Shown here: positions 27,193 through 40,400 of the stretch, one piece after another
How the letters are laid out: each line of letters begins with the position of its first letter
Position numbering within the stretch: the first letter of the stretch is position 1
Assembly: GCA_022818135.1 (NCBI GenBank)
Contig: JAFMSR010000005.1
Span: 37,738,906-37,802,905, forward strand
Origin: Saxidomus purpurata
Taxonomy: Eukaryota; Mollusca; Bivalvia; Venerida; Veneridae
Direction: 5' to 3'
Length of the DNA stretch: 64,000 bases
Notes under the pieces: generated by a model
Database searches by the model: none
Told to the model about the DNA's origin: nothing
What the model saw: only the letters and a program-made list of their open reading frames with translations
Program-made: the position numbers and the translations under genes

Positions 27193-30100
27193 TTATCGTA
27201 TACGAGTGAAGAGATTCAACACAGACTTGGATTCCTGTAATATAGAACAAAACAACAAAATGATACCTCAGGGGAAAAGAGCTAGTATTACAGGATAGCA
27301 ATTTTTTTTTTGCAAAGGGAAGTTCAAGAATTAAATGCATCTGAACCTTTCAGGCTATCCTCCTAAGACAACAAAAGATACAATGTACTTTGTTAAATGG
27401 CTTAAGAATTTTGGAACTGTTGAATGTTGTTCAGAGATTTTATTGTAATTTCTAGCATCAAATTTACTGTGATTTCAACTGCAGTAAAATGTTTACAAAA
27501 CTTTATATGTTTGGTGACAATGTTAGAAATACAGTACCTTGGTTGATCTGGTTTTGCTGAATACATTCCAGAATCGGAGAGTCTCATCTCCAGCACCGGT
27601 AACTATGGCCTCACCATCAGGTGACATTGCCTGAAAAGATGATATATATGTTTCAACCAGGTTTCAAATGAGGTCATAGCAGACAGCCACTATGTAGTAC
27701 TTAAATTACCCGAGGACATACTTGACTGTTACAATTCTCTTTTGAATGTTCTACAACACATAACTCACATTCACAGAACTTTATATGTGTCCAATATTAT
27801 TTACGGATGAAAAGTCAATGCCAAGATATTTTGCAAGCACATTTTACTCGACTGCAATACCAATTTCCACAAAAGTTTGGTTATTTACAGGTGGGCAGTT
27901 TACCTATCCACTGCTGCAGCGAAGAACTATTTCTAGACCCCTATCCTCCATAAGACAACCAACTTTCTCACAGATTCAAGTCAGATTCAGGGCTAAAACC
28001 AAATAGCACTCTAAGGAGCGACACAAGCAACTATGAATTTTGTTGTATTATCTTCAAGTAAACACTATTGAAAATTTCTCCTATATACACAAAGAAAGAT
28101 TTGAGCGTGATATACCTTACACAGTAGGTTAGGGTAAGGGACTTTTGGCTGCTGAAACTCCCTCCTGCGTAATTTTCGCATAACATTTACTGTTTTTCGT
28201 TTAGATCCTTTGTAACTGATCACTTAACACTTTAACCTTCTAACATCCATATACATCTAACCTCCACACAGTGATAAACTGATATATGATTGGTATGTCA
28301 CTCAAAAGGAAATTATTTTTCCTAAATAAACAAAATATCAATGCAAAAAATGTACTTACAAGATATAATACTCTGTATGAATGACCTGTGAGTTTAGCTA
28401 TCTGTACTAATGACGGATACTTCCACACCAAAATCTGATTCTGAGAATATCCATGAGTACTGACCTGTAAAGCAAAAAGTTAATGTTTTACAATCTTTTG
28501 TAAAATTCTCTTAGTAATCTATCAGATAAAGAAAAATCTACAAATTAAAATGGATTCCTGAAAATATCCAAACACATAAGAATTGAAACTATTTTCATAC
28601 TAAAACATACATTCTTGCATTCTGCTTGTTTCGCCCACAGATGCCAGAAATGTCAGTCTGGCATTCCCCATTCCAGACAAATTACACTGTCATGTGAGCA
28701 CAACGCCATGTAAGATTTAATGAATGGGGAAATTACTCCACTACTTTAACCTAGAATTGTGTCCACAGGATGCCCCTGCTATGTGCTTTTAGACAAGCGT
28801 GTGGTTTGCTTGTAATAGGATTTTGTCAATCACAGATATTTATCTTTAGCATAAAATATCTGCGTATGCACACGGTTATCTCTGCTGTGCTCACATAATT
28901 TGTTCTTAACTTAAAATTCTATTGAAACTGTCTGTTCAATGACAAGAAAAAGATATTCCTATCCATACTGTTAAAACATGACAGATATTATTAGCCAGAG
29001 TCTAATCTCTATTCCTTAAATAACTTAGAATCTATCTGAACTACATTTATTGTCAGTAATAAGATTCATTTACCCAGACGTACATTCAGATAGGCAAACT
29101 CACATTAAATTAACATGCAGTACTACTTAGACATACTACTAATAATGCGAATTTTGAAAATTTAAACAGAGAAAAATTAATAAGAATTCTCATATATTGG
29201 TGCTTTTGTCAAGGCACTGGTGGAACTTACCAGTTCATTTGAATGTTTGGACCAGGCTAGATTACAAACTTGTGACCCTGTATCCACACTCTGCAAAGGT
29301 TGCCCTGTTAAAGTATTCCAGAAGCGTATACACCTATCAGCTGTCCCTCCACCACTAGCTAACAGTCCATGCTGGTGGGGGGACCATGCTATAGCTTTCA
29401 CTGCCGCTAAATGATCCGTGTATGTCTGAACTGGTGACAAACTTGTCATATTCCACACAAAGAGTTTATTGTCATTTCCACCTGAAGCCAGGTGCTGATG
29501 GTCAGGTGACCATTTAAGTCCACACACTTCCTGTCTGTGACCCGTCAGACGCCGTTCTGGGGCCACAGATGGTGTACGAATATCTCTCTGGAGGATCAAT
29601 CTGTCACGACTCCCAGAAGACAACATGTCTGAATTCCATGCCAATGCCCCTGTAGTGAAATTGAAACATACTGATAATTCTTTTATAAATCTTGTCAATA
29701 AACATCATTTTACACTTCTAATCCACATCTGGCAAAATTTAAAAATAATGACCATGTCCATTTTTCAGTTTGGACAAACCATTTGTTATCCAAAGGGGTG
29801 CTCACTGAAAACTTAACTGTACATGTGATGACTTGTGTATTTGATTTTAAAGTCACTGATCCTGGTGAACCAAGAATGCAGAGGAGAGAATGTTTCAATA
29901 TTGTGACACTTCAATAACAGCCTTACCGGAATGCTATAGTGTGGTCAAATAGTTTTGGTGTCACTTCTTAAAGTCTGTAATATTCATCTGTTGTTAAAAC
30001 ATTTCTTAGGGTATTATATTGTATTTAAGTCAATCTCACAAGTCCGTAAGTGGCTATTAGCTGCTTAATGCATATGCTTAAATAACCATTCAAAGCTCAG

Positions 30101-33100
30101 AACACAGTGTTTCTATTCTTACCAACTCTGGCACTATGTCCTTCAAGTGTGTTGATTTTCTTTGTAGCAGCAACATCCCATATTTGTACATAGCCCTTGT
30201 GAGTACCCACTGCTACAAGGTTACCCTGAAAATACCATTTCACATTTAAGTTTTGATTCATAGACAGAACTGTTTCTTACTCTGTGAAAATTTAATACAC
30301 TGTACAATAATACCACTGCACACTTTCCCATTTCACCTTAAAATAAACAGACTTGTTTCCTCTCTTTTGATAAAGGGTACAAGTTGTAGGCTTGAGAAAT
30401 ACAATTCTTTTTTAAAACATGCAACACAGATTTCTCACTAGATCACCCTAAACTACATGTAATCCAAACTGAGTGTGTTTTGCAGTAATCTCCCTATTAG
30501 CTACACTTTGTACAAGAATATAATGACACAAAGGCAGCTTAAAGTGACATTATGCGCATCTTACTGCTCATAGTGTATTTTTGGTGACAGTTTTATAAAA
30601 GCAATTTTTGGTTGCTGTTCATTTAAATGTGTTAAATTAATGATTATGCCACATTAGTATTTGAAGTTGGTGCTTTAGATATAAAACAAGAGCTGTCCCT
30701 CACAAGTGACGAATGCCCCCGAAAGAGGTGCCTCACAGTCTGTGTCCTCTCCATGTGCTCAATAAATGTGCTATGTAATTTTAAAATCCTTCCATGCATG
30801 ACAGAGTAATCATGCATACAGTATTCCATTACTTTAAACACTAAGTGTGACCTTGACCTTTGAGGTAGGGACTTGAGTCTTGCACGCGACACATCCGCTT
30901 GATGTGCTATACATTTGTGCCAAGTTATTTTAAAATCCTTCAAAGCATAATAAAGTTATAGTCCAGACACAAATGTATGCATATATACAGGATTCCACTA
31001 CCTATAAACTCTAAGTGTGACCTTGACCTTTGAGCTAGGGACATGGGTCTTGCAGGCGACACGTAGTCTTGATGTGCTAGACATTTGTGCAAAGTTATTT
31101 TAAAATCCTTCAATGCATGACAAAGTTACAGTCCGGACACGAATGTGTGCATATATGCATATATAGAGGAATCCATTACCTTCAAACTCTAAGTATGACC
31201 TTGACCTTTGAGCTAGGGACGTGGGTCTTGCACGCGACACGTCGTCTTGATGTGCTAGACATGTGTGCCTAGTAATTTTAAAATCCTTCAATGCATGACA
31301 AAGTTACAGTCCGGACACGAATGTGTGCATATATAGAGGATTCCATAACCTTCATACTCCAAGTGTGACCTTCACCTTTGAGGTAGGGATGTGGGTCTTG
31401 CACGCGACACGTCGTCTTGATGTGCTAGACATGTGTGCCAAGTTATTTTAAAATCCTTCAATGCATGACAAAGTTACAGTCCGGACACGAATTTGTAAGT
31501 GGGGACGCACGGACGGACGGACAGACGGTGCGATTTTAATATGCCACCCTTCGGGGGCATAAAAAGTACTGATAAAATGATAGTTGATTGTGTTGTTGTT
31601 GCTGTTGGTAGAGATTTCGGCAGTGGAAGGAAAGCAACTCCTGCATGCAGTTGTTCTTTTCTTAAATTGACTCTCCCAGTCAAATAAGAAAATCAGTATT
31701 TGGAAAGTTATTATTTCATACTGGTAGGGTGAAGAGTTTGGTGTATTTGGTTAAAAGCTATTATTTCCTCTACGCTTTTGTACACACACCATATTCAGCT
31801 GTATTTTTACTTGAAAAAAATGCGTATAATGTCACTTTAAGTTCCTTCAATAAACTTGCTTAACTATTGTGCTTCAGATATTTATCAACTTAAAAACAAT
31901 TCAAGTATTTCTTGGATATGCAAGATAAATATAATAAGAATTAAAATCTGTATGAACATTTGAACAATATAAAACAATGCACACTAACCCTTTCTGCCCA
32001 TGACACTGATGTGACAGTATCCCCATCTCCAGACAAGTCACATAATCTGGTTACCTGAAAATGTTTAGAGAAAGTGAGTATAAACTTTAACTCTTTAAGT
32101 GTGTAAATCAATACAAAATAATTTCTTTTATCTTCTTTATCAGAGCAAATATGCCATATGTTGTAACTGAACAGGTGAGATTGATCTAAAATCCCAGCCA
32201 AATTAAAGGTTTGTGTGCTAAATGGGCACTGTATAAGTTGCAGACTCAATCATACAGTATGCTTTATATCTGGTATTGTAGCAGAGCTGGTATAAGAAAA
32301 ATACAAAATATATTGTATCACTCTCAGACTCCAATAATATAGCCAAGTGTAACCTGTACTGATAGTGCTTTGAGAAAATTCCAAACGTTAACCTATGTAC
32401 ATCAGCAAGGAGTATCAAGCTGCAATCTGCAAACCATCAAATAAGACGTCACTGCGAACTTAGATTTTAAGATTTTTCCCTACCTGACTAGTACATGCAC
32501 TCCATAAATACACACAAGTTCCAAGCCCAACACTGAGAACATTTTGAGAGGACCAGTCTACAAGATTCAAGTAGAAGTCATCCTGAAGCTCCGGAGCATC
32601 TAACACTTTGAATGGTATCTTTGAGATTTTTCTCACAGCCTGTAATGTAAACAAGTACAACAGTAATATTTATACATATACCTATAATATAAATGATAAT
32701 CACCACTTATAACGTGTTGTGATTTAACTCCTTTTATCTCAGAAAATCAGCAAGAATGCAGACATAAAAGGCAAAGAAGTTGGTGGTGTACACATAAAGA
32801 TGTCCCCTCAAACAAGAGATCATGAATCAAATCCAGCTGTACTCATCTCTGATACCAACACAAGCACCGGACTCAAAAGTCACTTGATAACATCAAGAAT
32901 TTCTTTACATATCTAGATTACTTTACTGCTTTCCCTCACTCTATTACAACTTCTTTGATACCGATAGATCATAGATTTTTCTTGCTAAAACATTAAGTTC
33001 TTTCTTTTTACACTGACTTTTACGAAGACTTCAGATTTATACTGCTTGAAAAAGAAATCCTGTGATGTGTGTGTTGAAAAACATCCTTTGATCAGATCCA

Positions 33101-36100
33101 AAGAGCTTTACTAACCAATTTCATTGGAAAATATTCCTGAATCAGACAGCTTGAAAAACAATTTTACTGTATACATAAATATACTAGTCAATGGTAAATG
33201 GTATTCTAACCATGAATTTCTAACAAGAGCTGTCAGTAGACAGCGCGCTCGACTATTCTCAGTGATTGACAATATAAAATAATATCCATCCTGGAGGATA
33301 TTGTTAAAGTGTAGTTAATAACAGGAACTTGTAAATAGAAAAGAGTGTAAATAAAAAAGGCTTGTTGAATGGTCAATAGTAAGAACATTATAATAAGATA
33401 ATAGAAATTAAGGCATATTGTATCATTAGAAAAACATAATTATGTCAAAATGCTTGATAAAGTTACCTCCTCCTGTACACATGTTCGGATCATGATGGTG
33501 AACAAGTGTGCAAAGTTTGAAAGGCATATGTCAATGGACTTTGAAAATATCTGAGGTAGTACGCAAACTTTAACGCAAGTTCTAAGTATAAAAAGGGGCA
33601 TAATATTGTAAAAAAGCTTGATACAGTGACCTCCTCCTGTACACAGGTTGAGATCATGATGGTGAACAAGTGTGCAAAGTTTCAAAGCCATATGTCGATG
33701 GACTTTGAAATTATCTGAGGTGGTACGCAAACTTTAACGTAAATTCCTAGTCGAAAAAGGGGCATAATTCTGTCAAAAGGCTTGATACAGTTACCTCCTC
33801 CTGTGTACAGGTGGGGGGCATGATGGTGAACAAGTGTGCAAAGTTTCAAAGCCAGATGACAATTGAATTGGAAAATATTTGAGGTGGTACGCAAACTTTA
33901 ACATAAGTGGTTACACCGACGCCGACGCTCGGGTGACTAGGATAGCTCTCCTTATTCTTCGAATAGTCGAGCTAAAAAGAACAGGTCTTTTAACTTGAAC
34001 ACAAAACATGTACAGATGAACCTGGCTCTAATCACTTATTTCAACAGTTAACATTGGGTGATATTTGAGCTTCTACTTCAGGAATTTAATTTGTCAAATT
34101 TTGCTCTGCAATCATGAAAACATTACCTTTCTAGGTGAGCGAAGAAGTTTTTGGCTTTTACTACCGACAGGTGACAGGGAGTATGGTGAAGATTCTGAAT
34201 CTGAGCTTCTTCTTGGCACATGGTACTAGAAACAGAGAGACACACACTTAACCTTGGTTTACAGTTAGAAATGTTGAATTTCCAGCAAATTAAAATTAAA
34301 GCTTACAATCAAAATCTAGAAATTTCAAGACATACAGATCGCTAAGATTAACATAGTTATATAGATACTAGTTAAAGAATGTAAGAAATGCAGTTACGTA
34401 CAATTTTACAGTTCATTATATCTGTATTTTATATGTGTACATCTGCAAGAACACCACAACTTTCAAGATATATCATGCGTATTTTTACTTACTCTAAATA
34501 AATTCCTGCTCTCTTTGGGAACAAGAATTCTTCTTTCATCTGGATGTTGATCCTGAAATCCCAAAAATACAGATGTAAAAAGCAGTTGAGCTATATGTAG
34601 TCAGGCCAGGATTTACTATTCACCATCAATATTTTTGTTAATTTCTGACAGGGCATCATTTAGGGGCAAAGGTGGGAGAGTTGAGACCAAAAAATGTAAA
34701 TTTAACAAAGAATAATAAATAACATGGACAGAAATCTTTAATCAACACTCACCCCAAATAAAACTGGATTCAATAGATGTCTGCCCTGACTAAAAGATGG
34801 AAGTTAATACTACTGCACAGGGCTTTTCATCAGGAAATTGGGAAGAGGCCTTGGCCTTTCAACTGGGAAATTTATGCGATATATACGTCCATTTTGGGAA
34901 AAGATTTACAGTAACATTTTTCCATTATGCGACATTGTCAAAGTCAACCGGAAGTCGAAAAAAATTTACCTCCCCCGAGACACGGACTAAAATTCAGGCC
35001 CAGAACATAACGGATTAGACTGGTAATACATAACACGCGGTACTGTGCGGTGTTACATTATAGTGCGACGAAAAATCGATACCAGAATGCTCCCTCCAGA
35101 AATACTAAAATGTAAACAAACTTTGCGGAAAACTTACCTTAGATTTTGGAAAGTTGCTCTGCCACAGTTGGGGAAAAATACTATATTTTTGGATTTGGAA
35201 GTGGCCAAATATCGGCCTCTGTTATATAAGGATGAAAAGCCCTGCTGCATATTGCATACAAAATTCCACTAGTGTAGACAAAATACAAAATGGCAAAACA
35301 AATATCTACTGGCCAAAGACCACCAAACCACTGCATATTCCTTTTACTACTTAACTCTTTGGTAAGATTTTACCTTCAAGTCTTCAATCCCAGCAGAGAG
35401 CAGTTCATTCTTCAACAAACAGTTGTATGCTAAGCCATCTTTTCCTTGATCTGCTGCTATCTCACGAGCCTTTCTGTTGGCAACAGGAGACTGCCGTGGG
35501 CTTTCCTGTTCAATATATTTGTACACGTTATCAGAACCTTTCCAGTATTAAAATGATGTTACAGTGTCTAATTGCAACCGATACTATTAAGTCATTTGGA
35601 ATCCTACACAGGGCAGGATGTTGAAAGGCACTTACTTACTATTCCTTATAACCAGTAAAGAGGTTACTCAAGTCTTGATGAAGAAAAATGTGAGTTTAGC
35701 ACAGTCTTATTAAACTATGAGAATAATTGCAAATTAGCGACATTAAGTAACACCTGTCAAAAACGCATTAAGTGTGATTGCCTAAGTCACCACAAATAGG
35801 AAAGAACGTTTCCACTTACTGTATTCAAATTAAAGTTGATATGCCAAGCTGCTCCTGCCCTTGCTGGTATAAATCTGTCACCATACTTGTCTTTACTTGG
35901 AGAGGAAAGAGGACTGCCTGGACTCAGTGATAGCGGCTGTAATGTATATAAATGAAGAAATGACTTTCAGCATCCCGTTGTAGTCTCTGGAAAGGACATC
36001 TTCAGTACAGCCTATACATACATGTAGTATAGTGTATACATCCCTCATCCACCCCCAAGCCCTAACACAGGGACCATTTCACAAAGTAAGTGTCCTTTCA

Positions 36101-37324
36101 CTTGGGTCTGAACAGTCGACTGCAGCCAAAACACAATGGTCCTTGGCATAACAAACTTATTCCATAAGATTTCATCAGATGCAGGCAAGAATACACATAT
36201 GAAAATGACACATGTATGTCAGTGTTTAATGGGCCTTCAGAGATACATAGCACACACTACAAAACTGGTTTAACTGGAAAACTGGAGTCATTTTTCAAAA
36301 TCTGTGTCTGTTTGTGGTGGTCTGAATGCTGGAGTGGAAACCCTGTTACCCTTCATAACAAGTTTGAGCCCAAAGTATGACTTTTAATAAACTGTTGATA
36401 TTCACATAAGGGTGCCCCTGTGAAACACTGCAGCCTGTCAAAGCAATCCACAGAGTCCACTCTCGTCGTCAAGGAGTCTATTTGGGTGTTAAGAGAACCA
36501 CAAATCAACACCATACTTTGAAAAACAGCCCCCCAGTAGAGTACAAGCCAGCTAAACTTGATATATACAAAATGGACCAAAACAGAAATTTATAACAAAC
36601 CATTTTGTTTTAATCTTACTTGGATAACAGTGTTCCCACTCTCGTAAATTATTACGTAAATCACGCAAAAAAAATAAATATCGCGCAAATAATTTTCACC
36701 ACGTGCGAGATCGCGCGCGTACGAAAATACAGAGGACGAATAGGTTCAGCTGGAATCCCTCAGTATGTTCTAAAAATAGATCATGGAAATTCTACTTTCT
36801 CGGCCAATCGGTCGGCATAACTGCTGGTGATTTACCGTTGTCATGAAATGTAGACGGGTTTCATATTTCAATGCTCTGGGAATTAATATTAGCACTTTAA
36901 AAGTGTGACCAATCTAATGATCCATGCTTCGTCTGCAAAAAGGATGCAGACAAACCATTGCGTTTTGCTTCACGGCGAATAAAATAAATGATGCCCAACA
37001 ACAAAGTGATGAGTTACCATCCACAAGTACTGAAACAACTACGAGTAGTGTTAAAAGTCGAAAAAAGTATTCGAAACGGTTTTATAACAAGTAGTTGCCG
37101 CAGGTTGTATAAATTTTAAACGGTCGCCGCTTGACTATCATATAATTTTCATACCCCCAAAAATCGAGATTTACCCCTTATTTTTGTGTCCAGGGGGTAA
37201 GTATACCCTTGAAAAAAATACTGAGTGGGAACACTGGATAACATTATAACAAAAAAAGTCTTACCGAAGAGTATGGGGAACCGTTCTGCTGTCTTAGAAG
37301 ACGTTTTTCATACTCCGGGTCCAT
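27193..37324 (-). CDS. FZR1: FZR1 / Cdh1 (fizzy-related), APC/C co-activator, complete, 12 coding exons
   Basis: Exons: 27193-27234, 27538-27630, 28360-28464, 29231-29649, 30123-30225, 31989-32054, 32484-32639, 34127-34225, 34493-34552, 35374-35505, 35820-35936, 37265-37324. All introns are GT-AG and all phases fit, giving 483 residues against 493-496 in vertebrates. The start is MDPEYEKRLLRQ. The C-box is GDRFIPARAG. A KISKIPFKVLDAPELQDDFY linker leads into a seven-blade WD40 propeller (VDWSS, GSRDRLILQRDIRT, GHRQEVCGLKWS, GGNDNKLFVWN, SGGGTADRCIRFWN, GAGDETLRFWN). It ends NLFTRIR with the terminal Ile-Arg tail that docks on the APC/C. The family loads substrates onto the APC/C ubiquitin ligase in late mitosis and G1. 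Family and completeness are highly secure. Confidence 0.97.
30685..31565 (+). mobile_element. Family-B short element, copy 1
   Basis: Begins AACAAGAGCTGTCCCTCACA then a GAATGCCCCCGAAAG box, and ends CTTCGGGGGCATAAAAA. Inner units contain TAAAATCCTTCAATGCATGA, with starts at 30782, 30931, 31101, 31279 and 31449 (spacing 149, 170, 178, 170 bp). No ORF. In a FZR1 intron, antisense to the gene. Confidence 0.75.
33232..33978 (+). mobile_element. Family-C short element
   Basis: Begins AACAAGAGCTGTCAGTAGAC, with a perfect GCTGTC/GACAGC hairpin and then GCGCTCGACTATTC, and ends GAATAGTCGAGCTAAAAA. The inner unit (GTTACCTCCTCCTGTACAC..) starts at 33453, 33617 and 33781, an exact 164-bp period. No ORF. 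In a FZR1 intron, antisense. Confidence 0.78.
36628..37236. mobile_element. CAGTG-ended DNA transposon in FZR1 intron 1, non-autonomous
   Basis: Inverted ends CAGTGTTCCCACTC / GAGTGGGAACACTG with flanking direct repeats GATAA at 36623-36627 and 37237-37241. Length is 609 bp with no transposase. The inner part is rich in CGCG words. The right end lies 23 bp inside the intron from the exon-1 donor at 37264. The CAG ends point to the hAT superfamily; the 5-bp duplication is unusual for it. Confidence 0.8.
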
Positions 37325-37402
37325 TTTTGCTGAACAAACTGTTCAAACTTGGAAAGACGCCAACTCTTTTAGTTGCCTCATTTTTCGTAACATGTAGCCA
37401 TC
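37325..37402 (-). promoter_or_regulatory. Probable 5' UTR part of the first FZR1 coding exon
   Basis: A GTTACTCTTCAG acceptor ends at 37403, which would give 78 bases of leader before the ATG at 37322-37324. The leader holds a short upstream frame (MATCYEK, then stop). An upstream non-coding exon is implied but was not located. If the acceptor is not used, transcription starts nearby. Confidence 0.4.
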
Positions 37403-40400
37403 CTGAAGAGTAACAAAAATGTCTTAGCTTCTATCCTACACATATCTCAAATTCAAGTGAAATATAAGTGAATTACAAAAGACATTGAAAACCAAACGAA
37501 TATGTTCATTATTCAGTGATCTATTCCAAGCCACACCAAGTGAGACAATATTCTTTAAATTTACCAGGGCCTTTTCACCTGGGTCCTTATATAACAGGTC
37601 AAGAAACAAAAAAAATGTCAATATTGCTGTTGCAGCTTGGCGCATCATTTCAAATCTTCAGGATTGCATGGATAACATAATCTCAGACTTCCCAAAGGTT
37701 GGTAAAAATGTCCGGACATTTGGTCCGGCAAGGCTGAATAAAAATCTGCAAGGCTGAATAAAAATATGCCCGACCGAAAGTGAAGCAATAAAAAAAGAGA
37801 ATCTATCTATCTATTCACATTATTTATATCAAGCAATGAAAATCATTGATTTACTTGACAATTTTATTAGATTATTTTTACAAAGATGATTCAAGGCCTC
37901 GACGTTGCGCTTTCTTTGATTCTACTGCGAAAAATGGCCAAAAATTTACCAAAGAAAAATAAATTATATGCATATATTTACTGTACAAAATTAGGTAATC
38001 ATTCTTTTGTTTATCCGAAGGCAATTCCCCCCGCCCCCCCTTTGACTTTAGTCTTAATTTATTATAATTAATTTTGTGACACCCTGGATCAGTCATTGCT
38101 GTTTGATCAGACTGTGAAAAACTGAGGAGAATTGAACAATTATATCAATGCATGCTTTAATTATCATTTATATCAATTTTCAGCAGTCAACACTCATAAT
38201 GTGTAATACAGGATCATTCGTTGTTCTTTGATCTATCAAAAACTGCCGATAGCTAAACAATTAAAATAAATACACGCTCATCAGCAATTAACAATAATAA
38301 TGCGTAATATTTGCTCAGCCCTCGTGAGGTTGATCGCGGATATTGCCAATTATATGCCTAGGTATTTAATCACCGTGTGTAATTAATTAGGTTGTATATT
38401 GCTATTTATGGGCATCCAATAGACTTATCAGGTCTCAAAATTTTGGCGCTAACAGAACCCAGGATTTTATCAAAGCCGGTTAGTTGGACAGATGCTGGAT
38501 TAAAAACTGTTGGGCAACATCAAAACCTGCTGGTCAGGTCCGTCGACCACGACTTTTGGGAATTCTGTACTCTTAATTGATCATTTACATTTAACGGTGT
38601 ATTAAACTATTTCACAATTTGGCCTCTGCAATTATTCAAGTAAGAATAATTTTTCTGAAGTTTAAATTTAGTTTTCTTACCAAGAGTTTTGATAAATAAA
38701 TATTTCTTTGTAATAAATGTATAACTTTTGGCTGCATAAACATGATAAAGGAAACAAAAATGGTGATGTGGTGTCGTAAGTTGTGGACCACTCCAGATTA
38801 ACAGATGATTTGTCTTTTTAAAGAATGTATTAAACTTGCAGTGTATGTATCATTAGTTCGGACACCATATTCAGTTTTTATTCCGAAAGTTCTGAAAAAA
38901 TAAATTTAAATGTTACTTTGATACAATTTGTTTTCTTCTGGGTGTCTCCACTTCTTATTTTTAATAAACTAAACTTCATCCGACAATCTTGTTGACAAGA
39001 GCTATCTTGAGAATTCAGCCTATCATAAATTATGATTTTAGTACAAATCCAACTACCTAGCCACTGCCTTTTTTTATACTATATAATTCATAATCTAAAA
39101 GTCTGGTTAGTATTTGTGGTTAAAATTTTGTGTATGAGAACATTTTTTGGGGCATAGTTGAAGGTAGTCTCACTATTTCCACTTTGAAGGCAGACCGATT
39201 TTACAGGTTGACATTTTAGAGTTGTCCGCCTTCTACGTCTGATGTGCAAATAGCTGGGAACACATCCCCAACAAAATTCTGTTAGGCACTTATACACACA
39301 ATAAAATCCAAGATTTAAATGTATTTATGATTTAACATGATTGATACTAACTCAATTCCAAGTAACATTCACCTATTTACACAGCTGCATCAAGAGGTGA
39401 AATATAAAGTAAACGGTGTAGCATGTTGTATGTGTAAACTTGCATTCAGTCGGTCAAAAGCTATACATAGCTTATGTTTTGTATGTTAATGTAACATGCC
39501 GACAGAAAATAAACTGTTTTTGTAATTCAGATTTTTATATAAAGTTGTGAGATTTTTCATACATTCTTAGGATTCATTTAAAGTGATATTTAATTCTTCA
39601 TTTTAGAGCAGATAATTTCTTATTTGAACTAGGTAAATTGTGTATTATATGCTGGTTGTACCTACTATTGAAACTAAACTTTCCGCCTAGTATGGAGCAC
39701 ATTAAAATTAGGTGTAAAGGTGCGAGTTATAAAATATCAGATTTGTGAAAAGGGTCACAAGGAAACGCTAAATTAATTAGGCTAAATTGAAGGTTGTATA
39801 CTAGCCTCAATATTTCGACTGCAAGACCGACCGATTTTACAAACTGATATTATATAGATGTCTGTCTTTACGTCTCAACCAGTTAGATTCAAAACTGTGG
39901 TGGAAATCGAACTGATTTAAATTTCATTTTTTTCACTGCAAGATGAATTTTTTCACACTGGCATGTTCATTTGTTGTTATTAACCATAAATAGTCATTAA
40001 AATATTAATAAAATGACAAATATTAACTAAAAATACTTGTTAAACCCAACACGGTACCTGTCGTTTACATGTTGATGTGTAAACGTGATAACCAATGAAA
40101 ACGTTTCCTTCAATTCAAGCTTATTTTTACACCGCGGGAGGTTGCACGCGGAAAACGCATACCGTACACTTGAAGTAACCGCTTACAATTAACTTAAAAC
40201 ATGATATATCTGCTATTTTATAGTGCTAAAAAGGCAACAGCCAGTTTACTATATTTGTTAAGATCATGTTCGAATGAGTTATATACAATATAGATCAAAT
40301 AGATCTACTTATTATGCGATCACACGTTAACCGAAATTCCGGAATACCCGAGAAAAAAAATCTCACACGTACATTATTTGATCATGATATGTGTTAGGCA

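Noticed and set aside
34797..35354. Small plus-strand frames in a FZR1 intron
   Set aside because: No motif, no splice logic, and antisense to a complete gene model.
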